Source of the DNA: Cesiribacteraceae bacterium YIM B00369
GTDB taxonomy: Bacteria > Bacteroidota > Bacteroidia > Cytophagales > Cyclobacteriaceae
Assembly (NCBI GenBank): GCA_017948555.1
Contig: JAFMYY010000013.1
Coordinates: 105,895 to 169,894 of the forward strand
Length of the DNA: 64,000 bases
Direction: 5' to 3'
Under the pieces are notes generated by a model, which worked only from the letters and a program-made list of their open reading frames with translations, searched no databases and was not told where the DNA came from. Positions 18,849 through 28,339 of the stretch are shown in pieces. The position numbers were made by a program, and so were the translations under genes. The stretch's first letter is position 1. Each line of letters starts with the position of its first letter.

Positions 18849-20693
18849 TCAGGTCTTCCTGAGGGCGAGTTTCCGGGCCAGCTGAGCCTTTCGGATATCT
18901 TCCAGCTTACCGAGCGGAATAGAATTTATTAAGGTTTGGGTGTAGGGGTCTTTGGGGTTTTCATATAACTCCTCAGGGTACCCTGTTTCCACCAGCTGAC
19001 CATTATTCATTACCATTACCCTGTCGGAAATAAATTTAACCACCGACAGGTCGTGCGAAATAAAAATATACGTAAGCCCGAAATCCTGCTTTAATTCATT
19101 CAGCAGGTTCAGGACCTGGGCCTGTACGGAAACATCCAGTGCCGACACAGACTCATCACATACTATAAACTTAGGCTCAAGGGCTAATGTTCGTGCAATA
19201 CAGATCCGTTGCCTCTGCCCGCCGGAAAATTCGTGCGGATAACGGTTAAAATAATCCGGTTTCAGGTTTACCCGTTCCAGCAGGTACATTACTTTGTCCC
19301 GCCGCTGCTTTTCGTTTTCCAGTACACCATGAATTTTCATGGGCTCCATTATAGCCTTTCCTATGGCATGCCGTGGGTTTAAGCTTGCATAAGGATCCTG
19401 AAAAACAATTTGAATCTGCCTGCGCAGGCGCCGCATTTCTTTTTCGGGTAATTTATTGATGCTTCTGCCTTCGAAAAAGATTTCTCCGGCGGTCGGTTCA
19501 ATTAATCGTAAAAGGGTGCGGCCAAGGGTGGTTTTGCCGCAGCCGGATTCACCTACCAGTCCCAGGGTTTCTCCCGGGTACACCTTAAAAGATACATTAT
19601 CTACAGCCTTAATTACCTCTTTGTTCCGGCTAAACCAGCTGCCCCTGGTAGAATAGTAGGTGCAAAGGTTTTGTGCCTCTAATATAGGTTTTTTTTTGAG
19701 GAAGGCCTGATGTTGCGCGTCAATTTCTGACTGGCTCTGTACGTTGTACAGGAGGGCCTCCCCCACAGAGCGGTATTTTCCCGATTCTTTTTCCACTAAT
19801 GTGCCCTCTTCATTTACTCCCATAAAGTCGGCCACAGTGGGGAGTACTTTCAACTTCATGTCCAGGCGCGGGCGGCAGGCCAGCAAGCCTTTCGTATATG
19901 GGTGCTTCGGATTGGCGAAAATATCCCACACACCTCCTTCTTCCACAATTTTGCCCTGGTACATTACCAGTACCCTGTCGGCAATTTCGGCAATAACACT
20001 CAGGTCGTGGGTAATAAATATAAGCGAGGTGTCCAGCTCATGCCTGATTTCAGCAAAAAGCTTCAGAATGTTTGATTGTACCGTAACATCAAGAGCCGTG
20101 GTAGGTTCGTCGGCAATAAGCAGTTGCGGATTGCAGGAAAGTGCCATGGCAATCATTACCCGCTGCTTTTGTCCGCCGGATATCTGGTGCGGATAGGAGG
20201 TAAAGATTGAGGCGGGCATAGGCAGCTTAACCCGCTCAAATAATTCAATGGTTCTTTGCCTGGCTACTTTACGGCTCACTTCCTGGTGCAGCAGTATCGA
20301 TTCCATTACCTGGTCGCCGCAGGTATACACAGGGTTAAGAGAGCTCATAGGCTCCTGAAAAATCATTGAAATTTCATTGCCCCTGATTTTGCGCATATCT
20401 TTGGAGCTTATTTGCGGCATATCAATACGCCCGAACTGCTTGGAGTTAAAAAAGATATTTCCGCCCTCTATGCGCCCCGGCTGGTCGATCAGGCGCATAA
20501 CTGAAAGGGCAGTAACCGATTTTCCGGATCCGGATTCGCCTACAATACCAATGGTTTCCCCTTTATGAACAGTAAAGCTCACTCCGTTTACAGCCCTTAT
20601 TATGCCTGCATTGGTTTTAAACTGAGTTTTTAAGTCCCGGACCTCCAGTAAAGGTTCCTGTGCTGGTGGAGAAGGGTTGAAAGGGTTTTGCAT
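18849..20693 (-). CDS. Duplicated ABC transporter ATP-binding protein (DppD-DppF / YejF type)
   Basis: A 614-residue protein with two ABC ATPase domains in one chain, as in peptide/nickel importers of the GsiA/YejF type. Domain 1: Walker A GESGSGKS (about 54), signature SGGQKQR, Walker [13 protein letters not shown]. Domain 2: Walker [10 protein letters not shown] (about 377), signature SGGQRQR, Walker [13 protein letters not shown]. Each domain is followed by the oligopeptide-type C-terminal extension ([11 protein letters not shown] and [11 protein letters not shown]). No permease or binding protein is nearby, so its membrane partners are encoded elsewhere. Confidence 0.93.
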   Translation of the reverse strand: MQNPFNPSPPAQEPLLEVRDLKTQFKTNAGIIRAVNGVSFTVHKGETIGIVGESGSGKSVTALSVMRLIDQPGRIEGGNIFFNSKQFGRIDMPQISSKDMRKIRGNEISMIFQEPMSSLNPVYTCGDQVMESILLHQEVSRKVARQRTIELFERVKLPMPASIFTSYPHQISGGQKQRVMIAMALSCNPQLLIADEPTTALDVTVQSNILKLFAEIRHELDTSLIFITHDLSVIAEIADRVLVMYQGKIVEEGGVWDIFANPKHPYTKGLLACRPRLDMKLKVLPTVADFMGVNEEGTLVEKESGKYRSVGEALLYNVQSQSEIDAQHQAFLKKKPILEAQNLCTYYSTRGSWFSRNKEVIKAVDNVSFKVYPGETLGLVGESGCGKTTLGRTLLRLIEPTAGEIFFEGRSINKLPEKEMRRLRRQIQIVFQDPYASLNPRHAIGKAIMEPMKIHGVLENEKQRRDKVMYLLERVNLKPDYFNRYPHEFSGGQRQRICIARTLALEPKFIVCDESVSALDVSVQAQVLNLLNELKQDFGLTYIFISHDLSVVKFISDRVMVMNNGQLVETGYPEELYENPKDPYTQTLINSIPLGKLEDIRKAQLARKLALRKT

Positions 20694-20861
20694 GCTTGTA
20701 TAGCTCTGACTGCTGTTTACAGTTTAATATTACTATAAAATTGGCAGGTCTTGTACTTTACCCGGCCGAATGTAATTAAATAGGGTAAAAAGAAAAATTT
20801 TGCTTATTCTTAATTTTCCTGCAGCCACCTGCACCCAAGGCGGGCATGGCAGAAGTTAAAG

Positions 20862-21599
20862 CTAAACAAGGAGTATTTGCTCCTCTTTTAATAAAGGATT
20901 GCAGCGGTAGCGCATGTACAGCTGGGCAGTGGTAATTACATCCTGCTGCCCGTGAGCGGCAATTTTTTGCAGGTCCTGTTCTTCATAAAATACACTGCTA
21001 ATTTCATCTCCGTTTAGTTCAGGCTCCCTGGCGGGAATGTCAAAGATAGCAGCTAAAAGGCCGAGAGGCACAAAGTGCTTCCTGTTGCCAAACATCCACA
21101 TTTCCATGGTGTCGAGGTGCGGTACTTCCCATGGCTTTTTTCCTGCGAAGTTAAGTGCTTCAGGAATTGGTACGCAGTGCAGGAGCATCCGGCGGCAGAG
21201 GTAGGGAAAGTCAAATTCTTTTCCGTTATGGGCGCAAAGCCTTAACTTCTTCTGATCGAAGCGTTCGTTCAGCAGGTCCTTAAATTCTTCCAGCAGACTT
21301 TTTTCATTATCAGCAGAGCTTATGGACTTTACCCTTAACTCAGGTTCTTCTTCTTTAGTTGCCTGGTGAAAGTAGCCTGCCGCAATATTCACAATTTTAC
21401 CGAACTCGGCATATAGCCCGGCCTGCTGAGCAAAAAGGGCTTCAGGTGTTGGTTCTCCGGCCCCCCCGTTCCGGAGAAGGGAAGCTTTATGGTGCCAGGC
21501 TTCCTGTAAACGTTCGGGAAGCTCGCTGAGGGTGGCTCTTTGAGGCACTGTCTGAATGGCTACAAAGAGAATATCTTCCAGGGGACGGGCAGTAGGCAT
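20862..21599 (-). CDS. PolB-like 3'-5' exonuclease family protein lacking the motif I acids
   Basis: A 245-residue protein matching the predicted DNA_pol_B_exo2-type 3'-5' exonucleases of Bacteroidota. Motif II (AHNGKEFDFPYLCRRML) and motif III (AHGQQDVITTAQLYMRY) are intact. In motif I, however, the family's D-I-E (FLDIETVP as I remember it) reads FVAIQTVP: Ala14 and Gln16 replace the two metal-binding acids (codons GCC and CAG). The gene is otherwise intact and unbroken. It may have lost nuclease activity, or the activity may be altered. Confidence 0.75.
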   Translation of the reverse strand: MPTARPLEDILFVAIQTVPQRATLSELPERLQEAWHHKASLLRNGGAGEPTPEALFAQQAGLYAEFGKIVNIAAGYFHQATKEEEPELRVKSISSADNEKSLLEEFKDLLNERFDQKKLRLCAHNGKEFDFPYLCRRMLLHCVPIPEALNFAGKKPWEVPHLDTMEMWMFGNRKHFVPLGLLAAIFDIPAREPELNGDEISSVFYEEQDLQKIAAHGQQDVITTAQLYMRYRCNPLLKEEQILLV

Positions 21600-21818
21600 A
21601 AGGCAATGGGTTTAATTGTAATGAGTTAATGTGCTAATGAGAATCAGCTGCTCATTGTTTGCCTGTTGCCTGTTTTTTGAAGGGTTAGTTTTTAGTTTGC
21701 AGGAGGCAGCAAGGCAAAAAGAATAAGCTTTTGAGCCCTGCTGCCCCTGCTTTTCACCATTGGGTTTTTATGAAAAATGAGCTGCGGGAAAAAACAGGAA
21801 TTCGTTAGAGCGTGAAAA

Positions 21819-22301
21819 TCAAAGGAAATTTTCCACTAAACGCATCAGCTTTTCCAGGTACAGCTGGTCTGTGGCATCGAAATCATTCAGCTGATCGCTG
21901 TCAACATCCAGGACTAAAGCAACATTGTTGTTCTTAAAGCCCGGTACTACAATTTCTGAGCGTGAAGCAGAGCTGCATGCGATATGTCCCGGAAAAGCTT
22001 CCACATCCGGCACTAAAATAGTTTTTCCTTCGGCCCAGCTGCTGCCACAAACACCTTTTCCCCGGGCAATGCGGGTGCAGGCGACTGGTCCCTGAAAAGG
22101 TCCGAGTACAAGGGTATCATCTTTTACAAGGTAAAATCCTACCCAGAAAAAGCCCATTCCATAACGCAGGGCAGCCGCTATATTCGACAGGTTGGCCACC
22201 AGATCCGGCTCGCCGGCTGTAAGGGCTTCAATCTGGGGTAATAAGCTTTCGTAGCGGTCTTTTTTATCGCCGGATTCAGGTATTATAAGGTTTTCAGCCA
22301 T
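21819..22301 (-). CDS. msrC: GAF-domain free methionine-(R)-sulfoxide reductase
   Basis: A 160-residue single GAF domain protein like E. coli YebR/MsrC, which reduces free L-methionine-(R)-sulfoxide. The family motifs are GMGFFWVGFYLVKD, LVLGPFQGPVACTRIARGKGVCGSSW (two of the redox cysteines) and GHIACSSASRSEIVVP (the third). Length and cysteine spacing fit. It stands alone between the exonuclease-like gene and ribD. Confidence 0.88.
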   Translation of the reverse strand: MAENLIIPESGDKKDRYESLLPQIEALTAGEPDLVANLSNIAAALRYGMGFFWVGFYLVKDDTLVLGPFQGPVACTRIARGKGVCGSSWAEGKTILVPDVEAFPGHIACSSASRSEIVVPGFKNNNVALVLDVDSDQLNDFDATDQLYLEKLMRLVENFL

Positions 22302-22447
22302 CTTTACTAAAAGTTAAATATCAGACACAGGATGTTGGACATAGTAGCTGAGACAATGGATAACAGACTAAGGTTTTAGTTCGTGTAAAAATCAATCATC
22401 AACGTGCCAGCCACTAATTAAACAACAAAGAACCGCCGGCAACTAAT

Positions 22448-23482
22448 TCAATCATTCACAAAAATGTCCAGCCGGTCTTCGAAAATAACCTGGCTTTTTT
22501 TGAGTTTGCCTTTCGGGCGCGGTGCCTGAAGGCCTTCCCCAAAAGTTTTGGGTGCTGTAAAGATCCTTGCTTCATCCCACAGTCCTTCTGCCAAAAGCAA
22601 TTCCAGAAGTCCCGGCCCTCCTTCTACAATAACAGACTGGATTCCTCTCCGGCCCAGGTCCTGCATTAGCTCAGCCAGAAAAGCTTCTTCCGGAAGTTGT
22701 ACATAATTCAGCTTATTAAGCGCCTCATTTTTCAGCAGGTTATAACAGATGGTAGGCTGGCTTCCGTCAAAAACACTGAAAGTATTTTCCAGTGCAAGTT
22801 GCCGGTCTATAATTACCCGTAAAGGATCTTTTCCTGTTACGGGCCAGTCGCGTACATTGAGCCTTGGGTTGTCGTATTGTACCGTTTGCCGCCCCACCAT
22901 AATGGCAGGTTCTTCTGCTCTCCATTTATGGACCAGCTTACGGGCAAAAGGATTGCTGATCCATTTGCTGTCGTAGTTGCTGCGGGCCATTAAGCCATCG
23001 GCTGTTTGTGCCCATTTAAGTATTATATAAGGCCGCTTTTTTTCCATATAGGTAAAGAAGCGGCGGTTTAGCCAGCGTCCTTCTTCCTCCAGTATCCCCC
23101 AGCGCACATTTATGCCTGCTTCATTCAGGCGTTGCAGGCCTCCGCCGGAAACCAGTGGGTTGGAGTCGGTATTACAAACGACCACTTCTTTTACCTGCTG
23201 TTCGATAAGGAGGTTAGCACAGGGCGGTGTTTTGCCCCAGTGGGAGCAGGGTTCCAGGCTCACATAAACGGTGCTTTCACGCAGGAGGTCTTTGTTGGTA
23301 ACGCTGTTAACGGCATTAACTTCTGCATGGCCTTCGCCATAGCGCTGGTGCCAGCCTTCTCCTATTATTTTACCCTTGTGTACAATTACACAGCCTACCA
23401 TAGGGTTGGGTGCTACCTGTCCTTTTCCGTTTTCGGCGAGCTCAAGAGCTCTTTGCATATAAAGCAGATCATTGGCCTCCAT
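22448..23482 (-). CDS. ribD: Bifunctional riboflavin biosynthesis deaminase/reductase RibD
   Basis: A 344-residue two-domain enzyme of riboflavin synthesis: the deaminase of the pyrimidine intermediate, then the NADPH-dependent reductase. The N-terminal zinc deaminase has GEGHAEVNAV (about 47-56) and EPCSHWGKTPPC (about 76-87). The C-terminal reductase domain (about 150-340) has RPYIILKWAQTADG and VIVEGGPGLLE. No other rib gene is near. It is divergent from prmC with a 114-bp gap. Confidence 0.94.
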   Translation of the reverse strand: MEANDLLYMQRALELAENGKGQVAPNPMVGCVIVHKGKIIGEGWHQRYGEGHAEVNAVNSVTNKDLLRESTVYVSLEPCSHWGKTPPCANLLIEQQVKEVVVCNTDSNPLVSGGGLQRLNEAGINVRWGILEEEGRWLNRRFFTYMEKKRPYIILKWAQTADGLMARSNYDSKWISNPFARKLVHKWRAEEPAIMVGRQTVQYDNPRLNVRDWPVTGKDPLRVIIDRQLALENTFSVFDGSQPTICYNLLKNEALNKLNYVQLPEEAFLAELMQDLGRRGIQSVIVEGGPGLLELLLAEGLWDEARIFTAPKTFGEGLQAPRPKGKLKKSQVIFEDRLDIFVND

Positions 23483-23596
23483 AGATAGTAAAATTATGAA
23501 TTATAGATTAAGAATCAGAAAGCGGAGGTTAGAAATTCAGGAGAGCAGGGGCTTTTTTTATGGCAGATGCCGGGAGTATTCGATACCTTTGTTTTT

Positions 23597-24466
23597 ATGC
23601 CTGAGCAAACCACAACAGTAAAAAAAGTATTCCATCAGCTGCAGGAACGTTTACAGAAGTTCCTGCCTCCGGAAGAGGCCATGTCTTATGCCATGTGGCT
23701 GCTGGAGGCCCTTTATAACAAAAAAAGGATTGATCTGGTGCTTGATGGTCCTCTGCCTTTTACCGGCGGGGACCGGGAAAGGCTCGAAAATATTCTGTTG
23801 CGTCTGGAGCAGCATGAGCCTCTTCAGTATGTGCTGGGGGAGGCTCCGTTCTATGGGCGTATGTTCCATGTGAATCCTTCGGTACTGATTCCCAGGCCTG
23901 AAACAGAAGAGCTGGTGCAGCTCATCCTGCAGGAGCAGGGAAATAATACGGGCTTGCAGTTGCTGGATATAGGTACCGGAAGCGGATGTATTGCCGTTAG
24001 CCTGGCGCTTGAATTAAGTGCTGCTGAAGTGTATGCCATTGATGTCAGTCCGGAAGCCTTGGAAGTTGCCCGTAAAAATGCACAGGACCTGCAGGCCCGG
24101 GTAAATTTTATGGAAGCAGATATTTTATCGGCCAGCCCTGAGCTCCCTCTCCTGGATGTTATTGTGAGCAACCCTCCTTATGTGCGAAAGCAGGAAGCTT
24201 TACAAATGAAGGAAAATGTACTATCCTATGAGCCTCATCTGGCCCTTTTTGTGGAGGATGGGGATGCTCTTTTGTTCTACCGCCGGATTGCTTTCCTGGC
24301 CACAAAGCTGCTTAAAGCAGGGGGCTTTCTGTATTTTGAAATTAATGAAGCCTTTGGCGGGGAGACTGCTGAGATGGTTCGGGAAATGGGATTTAATGCT
24401 GTTCAGACTCATAAAGATATGCAGGGGAAAGACCGCATGCTTTCCGCCAGGTGGGCAGCACATTAA
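23597..24466 (+). CDS. prmC: Release factor glutamine methyltransferase PrmC (HemK)
   Basis: A 289-residue S-adenosylmethionine-dependent enzyme that methylates the Gln of the GGQ motif in release factors. Motifs: LIPRPETEELV, LLDIGTGSGCIAVSLA (SAM-binding) and the catalytic VSNPPYVRK. I prefer the ATG at 23597 over 23567: a TACCTTTG promoter-like element lies at 23583-23590, which would make the mRNA nearly leaderless and places the earlier ATG upstream of the promoter. Its stop overlaps the convergent gene's stop by 4 bp. Confidence 0.92.
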   Translation: MPEQTTTVKKVFHQLQERLQKFLPPEEAMSYAMWLLEALYNKKRIDLVLDGPLPFTGGDRERLENILLRLEQHEPLQYVLGEAPFYGRMFHVNPSVLIPRPETEELVQLILQEQGNNTGLQLLDIGTGSGCIAVSLALELSAAEVYAIDVSPEALEVARKNAQDLQARVNFMEADILSASPELPLLDVIVSNPPYVRKQEALQMKENVLSYEPHLALFVEDGDALLFYRRIAFLATKLLKAGGFLYFEINEAFGGETAEMVREMGFNAVQTHKDMQGKDRMLSARWAAH

Positions 24467-25104
24467 TATAGCTCTTCAGTTATCCAGCAGGGGGTGTCCG
24501 TTTCTATAGAAATTACTCCTGTGGCGGCAGTTTGCAGGCTTTGACTTCCTTTTAAAAGGCTCTGTTGCATATTTTCCGTAAAGCCAGTGGTGGAGATGGT
24601 CATCTCTTTCAGGGCAGGTTGTACCTCTATTGTTTCGGCTGCCGGATACCATTTAACGTACCTTCCTGCCCGGCATAAAGCTGCTTTTGAAGTTTCCCCC
24701 AACAGTACCACATTCAAAGAAACGGAGGTGGTGCTTAATATGATTTCCAGTTCTTCTTTTAAGGGTATATAGTTGCTGCTGAGTATGTTAACTGCGCTGT
24801 GGCCATGGCGTGCCAGGTGGCGGAGAGCAGCGGAAAGAATGGTTTCCTTTTCCTGTAAAGTTATCAGGGCCACAGGCTCCTGCTCCGCTACTAAAGGGCT
24901 TATTTCTTTCTGCTGTTCTTTGTAAAAAATCACTCCGTCTATTTTAATCTGATGCTCCAATGCCTCCGGCAGGCTATCTGCTGCTGTTAATATAAAAGGG
25001 CTCCACTCCAGTAAGGGAGATATGTGTGGAAGTAACAGGTAATCTGCGTGCAGAATAAGCAGGGCGGGCTCCTGAGCCTCCCTTACTACATGGTGGCTTG
25101 ACAT
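24463..25104 (-). CDS. Thiamine pyrophosphokinase-like protein, acidic motifs missing
   Basis: A 213-residue protein. From memory, its start (MSSHHVVREAQEPALLI) and layout resemble Cytophagales proteins annotated as thiamine pyrophosphokinase: LLEWSPFILTAADSLPEAL, a middle Rossmann-like half, then TTGFTENM and a C-terminal strand (about 190-205). The usual catalytic acids are not seen: where a GDFD-type motif is expected there is DGVIFYKEQQ, and no TD pair precedes the central helix. It may be a divergent or inactive homologue. It lies 5 bp after the DUF6687-like gene, so the two are co-transcribed. Confidence 0.5.
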   Translation of the reverse strand: MSSHHVVREAQEPALLILHADYLLLPHISPLLEWSPFILTAADSLPEALEHQIKIDGVIFYKEQQKEISPLVAEQEPVALITLQEKETILSAALRHLARHGHSAVNILSSNYIPLKEELEIILSTTSVSLNVVLLGETSKAALCRAGRYVKWYPAAETIEVQPALKEMTISTTGFTENMQQSLLKGSQSLQTAATGVISIETDTPCWITEELY

Positions 25105-25109
25105 AAGAT

Positions 25110-26186
25110 CTACAGTAACGGGTGAAGGCTTTTATTCACTTTTCGTATTTCTGCCCAGGACCAGAGCGGTTTTTGTTGTGTGTGGGCGTAAGCCTTTTGA
25201 TAGTAATCAATGATAATGGCCTTTAATTCTTCCGGCGGAATGCCGGAAGAGAAAATGGTTCTGTTCTTTGGGTGGTCAAAACGCTGTTTTTTAGTAAGGC
25301 TTTCGCCACCGAGCCGGAGAATTGGTCCTGTATCGGTAATTTTATCGCATACCCATGCTTGCGGCGATTCTTCATGCTGATTCAGAAGCCCGGCAAGCGG
25401 GTGCATATCAATTCTCGGGTAGCTGTTGCGGGTGGCGCAGTCAATCCAGGTAGTGTACTTATATTCCAGTTCGTAGCGGTTTCCGCTGTAAATGGATAAA
25501 ACCATATCTGCAGGCTTACTTTGGCTGAACAGTGCGTAGTAATGCAGTGGTTCAGGTGTTTCCACTATAAGTAAGCGAATATCTTCCAGCAGCGTTACTT
25601 TGCTTTCTCCGGCCTGCAGTGTGGCTAATCCGGCAACAATCTCATCATAGTCGCTTTGCCAGTGGCTGCGGAATTCTTCAGGACTGTCAAGTACTTTTCC
25701 AAATTGAGTAAGAAAGAAGTTATACTTGCTTACACAAAGCTTCATTTCGTTCTTGCCTGTTTCATAAGAGGCAAAAGGCGGGTAAAAAAGAGCACTTTCC
25801 ACCTTATTTATCCAGCATACAAGTTTAAGTGCAAGGTGGTCTTCTTCTGTTTCCAGGCTAAGCTCCCTGAAATCGCCAATAACAGACATTTTCCTTAAAA
25901 GGTTAATGTGCTGCAATGCTTTTTCAGGATAGTGGAGGCTCCAGACGCCTAAAAATCCATCTATGTCGAAATGATCATTGGTAACAAAAGGATATTTGTC
26001 TAAATCGGGTATTCCTTTTTCCAGGGCATTAAGCACTATTCCTGTACTGGTATCGTCGTAAATCTCTTTTATTTTTGGTGCACCCCGCCAGTGAGAGAGC
26101 GTGAGTGAATCCGGATGATAACTGTCCACAACAATTACATTTTCATGAAAACTTAAGTCGCTGTATGGAATAAATTTTTTATTCAT
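25110..26186 (-). CDS. DUF6687-like protein, unknown function
   Basis: A 358-residue cytoplasmic protein. It carries VDSYHPDSLTLSHWRGAP (about 20-37), DDTSTGIVLNALE and TNDHFDIDGFLGVWSL (about 69-84). These match what I recall of DUF6687. The NDHFDIDG part resembles the DHH-type metal motif of phosphoesterases, but a catalytic role is not shown. It is the first gene of a two-gene unit with the pyrophosphokinase-like gene. Confidence 0.6.
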   Translation of the reverse strand: MNKKFIPYSDLSFHENVIVVDSYHPDSLTLSHWRGAPKIKEIYDDTSTGIVLNALEKGIPDLDKYPFVTNDHFDIDGFLGVWSLHYPEKALQHINLLRKMSVIGDFRELSLETEEDHLALKLVCWINKVESALFYPPFASYETGKNEMKLCVSKYNFFLTQFGKVLDSPEEFRSHWQSDYDEIVAGLATLQAGESKVTLLEDIRLLIVETPEPLHYYALFSQSKPADMVLSIYSGNRYELEYKYTTWIDCATRNSYPRIDMHPLAGLLNQHEESPQAWVCDKITDTGPILRLGGESLTKKQRFDHPKNRTIFSSGIPPEELKAIIIDYYQKAYAHTQQKPLWSWAEIRKVNKSLHPLL

Positions 26187-26382
26187 TAAAAGAGATTTCC
26201 TTTTTCTTCAGTATCCGGGGACCTAATTACCGGATTCTTTTCTAAATATGCTAATTTTTCAGGGTTAAATTCTATTTGTTCTTCTTTGAATAATGGACAG
26301 GATAGCTGTTTTTATCTTTCTTTATTTTGCAGACGTGCTGAATTACAAATGCTTACTGTTACTGAGTGGTACTATAATTTTT

Positions 26383-27417
26383 TCAATTATTTCTTGAAGA
26401 GAACTGCCGGTATTGCTTTTCAATGTATGCCTTTTCGGGAATGAAGGTGGTAAAAACCATTTTGTATCTGAAGGTTTGAGCGTTTCCTTTTTTCAGAGGG
26501 GTTATTTTTTCGCTGTTTCCTCCATAAGATTTTTCTCCATAAGGGTTAATCCCGAAAAGCCCGTAATCCCGCGCCATCCAACGTGCAGGGTGTCCGAAGT
26601 TTTTCGGGTGGTCCAGCATAATAACGGCTACATCTTTATTTTCTATTTCCCCACGGAGCATCACCCAGTCTGCCGGTTTTCCCCAAACTGCAGCGCCGCT
26701 GTCGGCTTCACTGTTAATATATAAGCCGGTAACAGGGATAAGACTATCGTGGCGCTTATTTTGGGAAACAGTTCCAGTGGTATCTTCAACATACTGGTCT
26801 TTTGTGGTGGACGGACTTTCCAATTCCCTTCTTACCCTGATAGCAAAAAATCCTTCTTTTGAATCCCCGAACTCCAGATCCCGGAGTGCTTTCAGGCGTG
26901 ATTCCCTTGTAACCTCTCTGGTGCTGTCATTTCCGCTGAAAAAATATGTGGTTTCTTCCTTTATGAGCTCAGTTCCGTCTGGTCCTTTCCAGGTGGCGCT
27001 GTAGGATATCGTGCCCTTCTTTTCGTTGAGCGAAACATTATTGTTCACTAATATGGAGCCGTAATCATGTTCCGCGGCCGTGCCGGGATATTTACCGTTG
27101 TTCCAGAAATCAACCTTATTCACATCTCCAAAATTTAACCAGATGCCATAGTGGTGAGGGTGATCTGCTCTTTCTCCGGGAATTGGCTGAAAAGGATAGC
27201 CGCGCGTTATCCGGTTTTGCTTTGCATCTATAACAGGGTACAAAACAGGCTTTGGTAAACTTTTGTCAAAAAGGAAAGAAGAAAAATAATCTCCGTTCAC
27301 ATAGATCATAATTTCTGAACCGTTCTTTTTTTCAAAGCTTACCTGCCCCTGTGCCTGAGCCACCATTACCGGAATGGAGAAAAGGGAGAAAATTAATATT
27401 CTGATATATCCGGGCAT
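26383..27417 (-). CDS. Secreted DUF6807 (PmoA-like) protein
   Basis: A 344-residue protein with a signal peptide (cleavage near AQAQ, about residue 23). The family signs are RADHPHHYGIWLNFGDVN (about 84-101), a conserved His-rich part, and GKPADWVMLRG, with HPKNFGHPARWMARDYGLFGINPYG near 300. The family is linked in Bacteroidota to polysaccharide or sugar breakdown loci; its reaction is not established as far as I know. No sugar-utilisation genes adjoin it here. It borders the accessory region. Confidence 0.75.
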   Translation of the reverse strand: MPGYIRILIFSLFSIPVMVAQAQGQVSFEKKNGSEIMIYVNGDYFSSFLFDKSLPKPVLYPVIDAKQNRITRGYPFQPIPGERADHPHHYGIWLNFGDVNKVDFWNNGKYPGTAAEHDYGSILVNNNVSLNEKKGTISYSATWKGPDGTELIKEETTYFFSGNDSTREVTRESRLKALRDLEFGDSKEGFFAIRVRRELESPSTTKDQYVEDTTGTVSQNKRHDSLIPVTGLYINSEADSGAAVWGKPADWVMLRGEIENKDVAVIMLDHPKNFGHPARWMARDYGLFGINPYGEKSYGGNSEKITPLKKGNAQTFRYKMVFTTFIPEKAYIEKQYRQFSSRNN

Positions 27418-27453
27418 AAATTATTTTTTTTAGGTTCTAATACGGCTATGTCT

Positions 27454-27500
27454 GTGAATTGCAGAATTATCGTGCTGTTTTTTGCAGTGATAATTTGCCG
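27454..27500 (+). repeat. Accessory-region repeat, copy 1
   Basis: A 47-bp unit starting GTGAATTGCAGAATTAT and ending GCAGTGATAATTTGCCG. It shares both ends with copies at 28931 and 36711 (inverted). It lies just outside the DUF6807 gene, at the left edge of the accessory region. Confidence 0.6.
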
Positions 27501-27533
27501 GTCAATTTTGAGGCTTACTAATACATATCTTCC

Positions 27534-27677
27534 TTAATCTTCCGGATGTGATTTGCAGCTTCTACACTTCCCGGTTTCAATATATCTGCCCAAGGCATGG
27601 CCACACATTGCACATTTACCTTTTGCACATAAGCAATTATTCAGCAATTGAGGGAAAAATGTAAAGCAATCTCCCAT
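27534..27677 (-). CDS. Short Cys-rich zinc-ribbon-like peptide, possibly truncated
   Basis: A 47-codon frame from the ATG at 27677: MGDCFTFFPQLLNNCLCAKG, then KCAMCGHALGRYIETGKC and RSCKSHPED. It has seven cysteines, four in two CxxC knuckles. The same frame stays open upstream to 27768 and reads like coding sequence (ENDERQNLNTVEISLEDIEL) but has no ATG there. It may be the tail of a decayed gene or use a rare start. Function unknown. Confidence 0.3.
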   Translation of the reverse strand: MGDCFTFFPQLLNNCLCAKGKCAMCGHALGRYIETGKCRSCKSHPED

Positions 27678-27756
27678 AATTAGCTCAATATCCTCCAAAC
27701 TAATTTCTACTGTATTTAAATTTTGTCTTTCATCATTTTCTGAGACAGTACTTCGA

Positions 27757-28313
27757 TTATAAGGCGTTTACATTTAAATATTCACCTTTAGTCATTCTGT
27801 ATTGATAAAGGCTAAAATACTTGTCTCTCTTTTTGAAATGTTCAATAAGCTCCCCCTCTTTTACCATTTTGTTTTTGAGCATTACTCTTCCGGATGCCGG
27901 ATTTTCTATTAAATGCATAGCAAAAATTTTATTTAGATTCAGATTCCTGAATCCATGTCTTATCTTTTCTTTTACTGCCTCTGAAGCAAATCCGTTGTTC
28001 CAAAAATGTTCTGCAATCAAAAACCTAATTCTCCCCTGTTAAACCTGGGTTCCACTTTCACACTGATTCCACCTATGAACTCCCTTGTTGTAGCTAAACA
28101 TATTCCGAAGGTATACTGAATACCTTTTTCGTAGCCTGTATATGCCATGTTAATCCAATAAACAGCATCTTTTTCTGTATAGGGGTGAGGAATATTTAAG
28201 GTCATTTCCGCTATTCCTGGATTATTTGCGTATTCATTAATTTTTGGAATATCTTCAAAGGACAGAGGCCTTAAAATCAATCTTTTTGTATTCAGTTCAG
28301 GAAGATCAGGCAT
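27757..28313 (-). pseudogene. GNAT acetyltransferase (RimJ/RimL type), frameshifted
   Basis: The first part, from the ATG at 28313 (MPDLPELNTKRLILRPLSFED), runs to a stop at 28017 after RGELGF. The second part, from about 28020 to 27757, continues in another frame (IAEHFWNNGFASEAVKEKIRHG). Joining them needs one extra base: TTTTTGATTGC where TTTTTGGATTGC would give the family's GYWIAEHFWNNG. So one G is missing near 28020. Both halves match an intact ribosomal-protein-type N-acetyltransferase. A sequencing error cannot be excluded. It follows yoeB by 26 bp. Confidence 0.8.
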
Positions 28314-28339
28314 ATTAGGATCGTTTTTAATACCATTAT

